Both the position numbers and the translations under genes were made by a program. Of a stretch of DNA of 9,973 nucleotides, positions 5,838-9,973 are shown piece by piece. How positions within the stretch are numbered: position 1 is the first letter of the stretch; the number at the start of each line of letters is the position of its first letter. The stretch comes from Comamonas sp. Its GTDB lineage: Bacteria > Pseudomonadota > Gammaproteobacteria > Burkholderiales > Burkholderiaceae_C. The stretch is taken from contig JAHAYB010000469.1 of assembly GCA_018384835.1 (NCBI GenBank), positions 1 to 9,973 on the forward strand, in the 5' to 3' direction. The notes beneath the pieces are model-generated. The model saw only the letters and a program-made list of their open reading frames with translations. It was not told the DNA's origin and searched no databases.

Positions 5838-7547
5838 ATGAGTTCACAAGCCGAGTGGGGCAATAACGCACAGCAGATGCAACAGTTTTTTACCGAGCAT
5901 TGGACCAAAGCACTGCACTCTTTTCAGCAACTGGGGGGCACTGGGGCTGCTCCGGTGGCGGGAGTGTCGGCTGTGCAGATGGACCCCGTCAAACTCCAGG
6001 CGCTGCAAAAGCGTTATTTGGAGGATGCCAGCAAGCTATGGGGCAGCGGCTTGATGCGTGCGCCCAGCCTGCCTAAAGACCGTCGCTTTGCCGGCGAGAG
6101 CTGGAGCAAAAACCCCTGGGCTGCTTTTACCGCTGCAACTTATCTGCTCAACTCCCAAGCCCTTAGTGGCATGGCTGAGGCGGTGCAGGCAGACCATAAA
6201 ACCCGTGAGCGCATCCGCTTTGCGGTTGAGCAGTGGGTGGCAGCCATGGCTCCAAGCAACTTCTTGGCGCTCAATCCCGAGGCGCAGCAAAAAGCCATCG
6301 ACACCAAAGGGGAGAGCCTGAGCAAGGGTATGCAAAACATGCTCGAAGACATGCGCAAGGGCTACATCTCAATGACCGATGAAAGCGTGTTTGAGGTGGG
6401 CAAAAACGTTGCCACCACTGAAGGCGCTGTTGTGTATGAGAACGAGATTTTCCAGCTCATCGAGTACAAACCCCTGACCGCCAAGGTACACGAGCGCCCC
6501 TTCCTGATTGTGCCGCCTTGCATCAACAAGTTCTATATCTTGGACTTGCAGCCTGAAAACTCGCTGGTGCGCTATGCCGTTAGCCAAGGGCATCGCACCT
6601 TTGTCGTGAGCTGGCGCAACTCTGACGCATCGTGCGCCCAGCAAACGTGGGATGACTATATTGAGCACGCCGTTATTGAAGCCATCACCAGCGTGAAAGA
6701 TATTGCCGATACCCCGCAAATTAACGCCATGGGCTTTTGCGTGGGTGGAACCATGCTGGCCACAGCCATGGCCGTTTTGGCAGCACGAGGACAAAAACCT
6801 GTTGCCAGCGCCACCTTGCTGACCACCATGATTGATTTTGCCGACACTGGCATTCTCGACGTATTTATTGACGAGGCGTTTGTGGCCTCGCGTGAAATGC
6901 AAATTGGCAAAGGCGGCTTACTCAAAGGTCAAGAGCTGGCAACCACCTTTAGCTTCCTGCGCCCCAACGAGCTGGTGTGGAACTACGTGGTGGGCAACTA
7001 CCTCAAGGGCGAAACCCCGCCTGCTTTTGACCTGCTGTACTGGAACAGCGACTCCACCAACCTGCCCGGCCCTTGGTACGCCTGGTATCTGCGCAATACC
7101 TACTTAGAAAACAGTCTGATTGAGCCGGGCAAGCTCACCGTGTGCGGCGAAGCCGTGGATATGGGTAAGGTCGATACCCCCATGTACATCTACGGCTCGC
7201 GTGAAGACCATATCGTGCCTATCAATGCCGCTTATGCCTCGGTGCAGCACCTGCCTGGCGATAAGCGCTTTGTGATGGGCGCATCTGGCCATATCGCTGG
7301 TGTGATTAACCCCCCTGCCAAGAACAAGCGCTGCTACTGGACGCGCAGTGACAACGCCCTGCCCGAAACCATCGAGCAATGGCAAGAAGGCGCACAAGAG
7401 CTGCCCGGTAGCTGGTGGACGGACTGGGCTGATTGGCTCAAAGGCCACGGCGGCGCTTTGGTCGCTGCACCCAAGCGCTATGGCAAGGGCAGCAAGTTCA
7501 AGGCCATCGAAGATGCCCCAGGCCGCTACGTGAAACAAAAAGCCTGA
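5838..7547 (+). CDS. phaC: Class I poly(3-hydroxybutyrate) synthase PhaC
   Basis: PhaC polymerises (R)-3-hydroxybutyryl-CoA into PHB with release of CoA, at the granule surface. At 569 residues it has the size of a class I synthase (Cupriavidus PhaC1 is 589). Residues about 70-190 form the N-terminal domain (NPWAAFTAATYLLNS onward), and the rest is an alpha/beta-hydrolase core. The lipase-like box GFCVGG carries the nucleophile C301; D457 (GSREDHIVP) and H485 (ASGHIAGVINPP) complete the triad in the expected order and spacing. The ATG at 5838 has GAGGA at 5829-5833 as its ribosome site. phaA and phaB follow on the same strand in Cupriavidus order, so it heads the PHB operon. No PhaE or PhaR subunit is needed for this class, and none is present. 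The gene is intact. Confidence 0.98.
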   Translation: MSSQAEWGNNAQQMQQFFTEHWTKALHSFQQLGGTGAAPVAGVSAVQMDPVKLQALQKRYLEDASKLWGSGLMRAPSLPKDRRFAGESWSKNPWAAFTAATYLLNSQALSGMAEAVQADHKTRERIRFAVEQWVAAMAPSNFLALNPEAQQKAIDTKGESLSKGMQNMLEDMRKGYISMTDESVFEVGKNVATTEGAVVYENEIFQLIEYKPLTAKVHERPFLIVPPCINKFYILDLQPENSLVRYAVSQGHRTFVVSWRNSDASCAQQTWDDYIEHAVIEAITSVKDIADTPQINAMGFCVGGTMLATAMAVLAARGQKPVASATLLTTMIDFADTGILDVFIDEAFVASREMQIGKGGLLKGQELATTFSFLRPNELVWNYVVGNYLKGETPPAFDLLYWNSDSTNLPGPWYAWYLRNTYLENSLIEPGKLTVCGEAVDMGKVDTPMYIYGSREDHIVPINAAYASVQHLPGDKRFVMGASGHIAGVINPPAKNKRCYWTRSDNALPETIEQWQEGAQELPGSWWTDWADWLKGHGGALVAAPKRYGKGSKFKAIEDAPGRYVKQKA

Positions 7548-7573
7548 GTATTTATCGCTAATATGGAGTAAGT

Positions 7574-7603
7574 GGCGTTCGCGCCCTGAGTGCGCGAACT
7601 GCC
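7574..7603 (+). repeat. GC-rich intercistronic hairpin between phaC and phaA
   Basis: GTTCGCGC (7577-7584) and GCGCGAAC (7592-7599) form a perfect 8-bp stem with a 7-base loop. Three more pairs (GGC 7574-7576 with GCC 7601-7603) extend it past a single bulged T at 7600. No T-tract follows, so it is more likely an mRNA stability or processing element than a terminator. The rest of the 120-base gap holds two CTAAAGC copies and the phaA ribosome site. Confidence 0.55.
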
Positions 7604-7656
7604 CTAAAGCTCTAAAGCCCCTCATTAACCTCGCAGATTTGATTTTTTCAACAACC

Positions 7657-7663
7657 AAGGAAA
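7657..7663 (+). promoter_or_regulatory. Ribosome binding site of phaA
   Basis: AAGGAAA, 4 bases before the ATG at 7668; it supports that start. Confidence 0.6.
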
Positions 7664-7667
7664 CCTT

Positions 7668-8849
7668 ATGGAAGACATCGTCATCGTCTCTGCTGTTCGC
7701 ACTGCTGTTGGTAAGTTTGGCGGCAGTCTTGCCAAAGTCACCGCCCCTGAGCTGGGCGCAGTGGTCATCAAAGAAGCCCTACAACGCGCCAATGTGCCCC
7801 TAGACCAAGTGGGCGAGGTCATCATGGGCCAGGTTCTGGCCGCAGGCGCAGGGCAAAACCCAGCGCGTCAAGCCATGATGAAGGCCGGTGTAGCCAAAGA
7901 AACCCCCGCCCTGACCATCAACGCCGTGTGCGGCTCTGGCCTCAAAGCCGTGATGCTGGCTGCCCAAGCGGTGATGACCGGCGATAGCGAAGTGGTCGTG
8001 GCCGGTGGCCAAGAGTGCATGAGCGGCTCCGCCCACGTGCTCAAAGGCTCGCGTGACGGTCAGCGCATGGGTGACTGGAAAATGCAGGACACCATGATTG
8101 TGGATGGCCTGTGGGACGTGTACAACCAATACCACATGGGCATTACTGCTGAGAACGTTGCTAAAGAAAACGACATCACCCGCACCCAGCAAGATGAGTT
8201 GGCCATTGGTAGCCAAGCCAAGGCCGCCGCTGCCCAGGATGCAGGTAAGTTCAAGGACGAAATCGTTCCCGTCTCCATCCCCCAGCGCAAGGGTGACCCT
8301 GTGGTGTTTGACACCGACGAGTTCATCAACCGCAAGACCAATCTGGAAGCCCTCTCTGGCCTGCGCCCTGCCTTTGACAAAGCCGGTACGGTAACTGCTG
8401 GTAACGCCTCGGGCATTAACGACGGTGCTGCCGCCGTGGTGGTGATGAAGGCCAGCAAGGCCGCTGCCATGGGTCTGAAGCCCCTGGCCACCATTAAAGC
8501 CTACGCCACCAGCGGCCTAGACCCCGCCGTGATGGGCATGGGGCCTGTATCGGCCACGCAAAAAGCCCTGGCACGCGCGGGCTGGAGCGTTGATGACGTG
8601 GACTTGTTCGAGCTGAACGAAGCCTTTGCCGCCCAAGCCTGCGCCGTCAACAAGGTGCTAGGCATTGACGCTGCCAAGGTCAACGTTAACGGCGGCGCTA
8701 TCGCTATTGGCCACCCTATCGGTGCGTCGGGCTGTCGCGTGCTGGTGACTTTGCTACACGAAATGCAGCGCAGCAACGCCAAGAAGGGCTTGGCCGCACT
8801 GTGCATTGGCGGCGGCATGGGCGTTGCCCTGGCTGTTGAACGCGCCTAA
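7668..8849 (+). CDS. phaA: Acetyl-CoA acetyltransferase (beta-ketothiolase) PhaA
   Basis: This biosynthetic thiolase condenses two acetyl-CoA into acetoacetyl-CoA and CoA, the first step of PHB synthesis in the cytosol. It is 393 residues long, the same as Cupriavidus PhaA. The acyl-accepting cysteine is C88 in NAVCGSGLKAV, the catalytic histidine is H349 in AIAIGHPIGASG, and the deprotonating cysteine is C379 in LCIGGGMGVA; all three are at the positions expected for this family. The N-terminal IVSAVRTAVGKFGG and the central NASGINDGAAAVVVM motifs are typical of thiolase. Start ATG 7668 is supported by AAGGAAA just upstream. It lies 120 bases after phaC with a hairpin in the gap, and 107 bases before phaB. 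The reading frame is intact. Confidence 0.98.
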   Translation: MEDIVIVSAVRTAVGKFGGSLAKVTAPELGAVVIKEALQRANVPLDQVGEVIMGQVLAAGAGQNPARQAMMKAGVAKETPALTINAVCGSGLKAVMLAAQAVMTGDSEVVVAGGQECMSGSAHVLKGSRDGQRMGDWKMQDTMIVDGLWDVYNQYHMGITAENVAKENDITRTQQDELAIGSQAKAAAAQDAGKFKDEIVPVSIPQRKGDPVVFDTDEFINRKTNLEALSGLRPAFDKAGTVTAGNASGINDGAAAVVVMKASKAAAMGLKPLATIKAYATSGLDPAVMGMGPVSATQKALARAGWSVDDVDLFELNEAFAAQACAVNKVLGIDAAKVNVNGGAIAIGHPIGASGCRVLVTLLHEMQRSNAKKGLAALCIGGGMGVALAVERA

Positions 8850-8876
8850 GCATTCGTTAGAAATTTTTACGCTAAC

Positions 8877-8922
8877 GCTGGGCGGCTCATGTCACAAAGC
8901 ACACAGCAGCCCAGCCCTTTTT
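8877..8922 (+). terminator. Possible leaky terminator or attenuator between phaA and phaB
   Basis: GCTGGGC (8877-8883) pairs with GCCCAGC (8909-8915). After one G-A mismatch, GCT (8885-8887) pairs with AGC (8905-8907), leaving a 17-base loop. CC and five T residues (8918-8922) follow. The large loop and short T-run suggest only partial termination, which would set phaB expression below phaA at the mRNA level. Confidence 0.4.
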
Positions 8923-8934
8923 GCACAATGTGCA
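8922..8934. promoter_or_regulatory. TGCACAATGTGCA palindrome upstream of phaB
   Basis: Perfect 13-base palindrome around a central A, 22 bases before the phaB start and directly after the T-run of the preceding hairpin. It may be a regulator site or a small leader hairpin. The half-site TGCACAA recurs at 9885-9891 downstream of the operon. Confidence 0.3.
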
Positions 8935-8942
8935 GCATTATC

Positions 8943-8950
8943 AGGAGGAG
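8943..8950 (+). promoter_or_regulatory. Strong Shine-Dalgarno of phaB
   Basis: AGGAGGAG, 6 bases before the ATG at 8957. It fixes this ATG as the start rather than the in-frame TTG at 8921, and it is the strongest ribosome site in the window. Confidence 0.85.
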
Positions 8951-8956
8951 ATAGAT

Positions 8957-9694
8957 ATGACTCAAAAAGTAGCTTACGTCACAGGTGGTATGGGCGGCAT
9001 TGGTACTGCGATTTGCCAGCGCCTGCATAACGATGGCTTCAAAGTGATTGCCGGCTGCGGCCCTACCCGCGACTTTCAAAAGTGGCTGGATGAGCAAAAA
9101 GCGCTGGGCTACACCTTCTACGCCTCGGTAGGCAACGTCAGCGATTGGGACTCCACCGCTGAAGCCTTTGCCAAAGCCAAGGCCGAGCATGGCAGCATTG
9201 ATGTCCTGGTAAACAACGCCGGTATCACCCGCGACCGCATGTTCCTGAAAATGACGCCTGAAGATTGGCGTGCTGTAATGGACACCAACCTCAACTCCAT
9301 GTTCAACGTCACCAAGCAAGTGGTGGCTGATATGGTGGAAAAAGGCTGGGGCCGTATTGTCAATATCAGCTCCATCAACGGTGCGAAGGGTCAAGCTGGC
9401 CAGACCAACTACTCCGCTGCCAAAGCAGGGATGCACGGTTTCAGCATGGCCTTGGCGCAAGAGCTGGCCAGCAAGGGCGTAACCGTTAACACCGTTAGCC
9501 CTGGCTACGTCGGCACTGACATGGTGCGTGCCATTCGCGAAGATGTGCTAGAGAAAATCGTCTCCACCATCCCCGTCAAGCGCTTGGGCGAGCCTAAGGA
9601 AATCGCTTCCATGGTGGCCTGGCTGTCTTCCGACGAAGGCGGCTACGCCACCGGCGCTGAGTTCTCCGTCAACGGCGGCCAGCACATGCACTAA
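8957..9694 (+). CDS. phaB: Acetoacetyl-CoA reductase PhaB
   Basis: PhaB is a short-chain dehydrogenase that reduces acetoacetyl-CoA to (R)-3-hydroxybutyryl-CoA, the monomer used by PhaC. It has 245 residues (Cupriavidus PhaB has 246). The Rossmann glycine motif TGGMGGIG is at 9-16, NNAG at 86-89, and the catalytic Ser-Tyr-Lys set is S139 (NISSINGAKG), Y152 and K156 (NYSAAKAG). PGYVGTDMV and the terminal NGGQHMH are typical of the family. The loop after the second strand reads GCGPTRDFQKW. It is one residue shorter than the GCGPNSPRREKW I recall for the NADPH-specific Cupriavidus enzyme and lacks the Arg-Arg pair, so cofactor preference is uncertain. It is the last gene of the operon, followed by a strong terminator 28 bases after its stop. 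Confidence 0.97.
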   Translation: MTQKVAYVTGGMGGIGTAICQRLHNDGFKVIAGCGPTRDFQKWLDEQKALGYTFYASVGNVSDWDSTAEAFAKAKAEHGSIDVLVNNAGITRDRMFLKMTPEDWRAVMDTNLNSMFNVTKQVVADMVEKGWGRIVNISSINGAKGQAGQTNYSAAKAGMHGFSMALAQELASKGVTVNTVSPGYVGTDMVRAIREDVLEKIVSTIPVKRLGEPKEIASMVAWLSSDEGGYATGAEFSVNGGQHMH

Positions 9695-9721
9695 GACGTT
9701 GTAGTAAGACGGCAGAAGTGT

Positions 9722-9767
9722 AAAAGTGCAGCCCAGTGTTTAGGCACTGGGCTGCACTTTATTTTGA
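9722..9767 (+). terminator. Rho-independent terminator of the phaCAB operon
   Basis: AAAGTGCAGCCCAGTG (9723-9738) and CACTGGGCTGCACTTT (9745-9760) form a perfect 16-bp stem with the 6-base loop TTTAGG. ATTTT follows the stem. The outer A-T pairs make the hairpin symmetrical, so it may also stop transcripts arriving from the right. Confidence 0.92.
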
Positions 9768-9846
9768 TGCCAGCGCTTCCTTAAAAGCAACGAGCAGCGC
9801 AACGGTATGAGCGGAGCTGGGGTATTCGCATCTAAAAAATTATCTT

Positions 9847-9878
9847 TTGAAAAAAATCACAAAAAATCTGTATATAAT
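9847..9878 (+). promoter_or_regulatory. Candidate sigma-70 promoter downstream of phaB
   Basis: TTGAAA (9847-9852) and a perfect TATAAT (9873-9878), with a TG just ahead of the TATA stretch. The 20-base spacing is long; reading TATATA (9871-9876) as the -10 gives 18. It lies in an AT-rich stretch after the operon terminator and points toward a gene beyond the window. Confidence 0.45.
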
Positions 9879-9922
9879 TTGCGCTGCACAACAGTACAAC
9901 CCAACAAAAAGTAGTCAGTGTA

Positions 9923-9949
9923 AAATTTTCATATATTTTTTGAAAATTT
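9923..9949. promoter_or_regulatory. AT-rich inverted repeat overlapping the second promoter candidate
   Basis: AAATTTTCA (9923-9931) and TGAAAATTT (9941-9949) form a perfect 9-bp inverted repeat with a 9-base gap. The right arm covers the putative -35 TTGAAA at 9940-9945, the position expected for a repressor or nucleoid-protein site. Confidence 0.4.
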
Positions 9950-9971
9950 AAGTTTGGAAATGTTGTATAAT
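9940..9971 (+). promoter_or_regulatory. Second candidate sigma-70 promoter at window edge
   Basis: TTGAAA (9940-9945) and TATAAT (9966-9971) with the same 20-base spacing as the pair 93 bases upstream. The -10 is a perfect consensus; the spacing is non-ideal. The gene served would start beyond base 9973. Confidence 0.45.
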
Positions 9972-9973
9972 AG

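Noticed and set aside
7104..7658. Minus-strand frame of 184 codons opposite the phaC 3' end
   Set aside because: A shadow of the conserved PhaC catalytic region; no motif and no ribosome site.
8921..8956. TTG start for phaB adding 12 residues
   Set aside because: ATG 8957 has a strong AGGAGGAG at the right distance and matches the N-terminus of known PhaB proteins (MTQ-VAYVTGG).
8867..9460. Minus-strand frame of 197 codons opposite phaB
   Set aside because: Antisense to an intact PhaB with all catalytic residues; no independent support.
1..9973. CRISPR arrays, tRNA or rRNA genes, transposases
   Set aside because: No regularly spaced direct repeats, no cloverleaf or rRNA-like segment, and no transposase-like protein was found on either strand.

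Overview
The window looks like chromosomal DNA of a PHB-accumulating betaproteobacterium, most likely Burkholderiales of the Comamonadaceae type. The basis is a phaC-phaA-phaB operon in Cupriavidus order, a pgeF gene just upstream of it, CTG/GCC-rich codon use, and a small two-helix membrane protein between pgeF and phaC that I recall from this family. The genus assignment is inference, since no rRNA or other marker gene is present.

Left part (1-1762) looks accessory. It holds the 3' end of an OafA/YrhL-type acyltransferase with a C-terminal SGNH domain (surface polysaccharide or LPS O-acylation), visibly richer in A+T and in TTA leucine codons than the rest. A compact toxin-antitoxin pair of the HI1419/HI1420 (HigBA-like) type follows, toxin first, with a one-base overlap.

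Middle part (1888-5645) is housekeeping-like. It contains a Nudix plus metallo-beta-lactamase fusion hydrolase, a DUF484 (GAF-like) protein, the multicopper-oxidase-fold enzyme PgeF (YfiH), and on the minus strand a two-helix membrane protein whose 3' end overlaps the conserved tail of pgeF by 81 bases in exact codon register.

Right part (5838-9767) is the complete PHB biosynthesis operon. PhaA condenses two acetyl-CoA to acetoacetyl-CoA, PhaB reduces this to (R)-3-hydroxybutyryl-CoA, and the class I synthase PhaC polymerises it. All expected catalytic residues are present. Each gene boundary holds an inverted repeat: a GC-rich hairpin between phaC and phaA, a possible leaky terminator between phaA and phaB, and a 16-bp perfect stem with a T-rich tail after phaB. 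The window ends in an AT-rich promoter-like stretch with two similar -35/-10 pairs, presumably driving a gene beyond the edge.

I see no CRISPR array, insertion sequence, tRNA or rRNA gene. I found nothing that clearly amounts to a new system. The points most worth a second look are the Nudix-MBL fusion, the changed cofactor loop of PhaB, the antisense gene overlap, and the graded hairpins of the pha operon.
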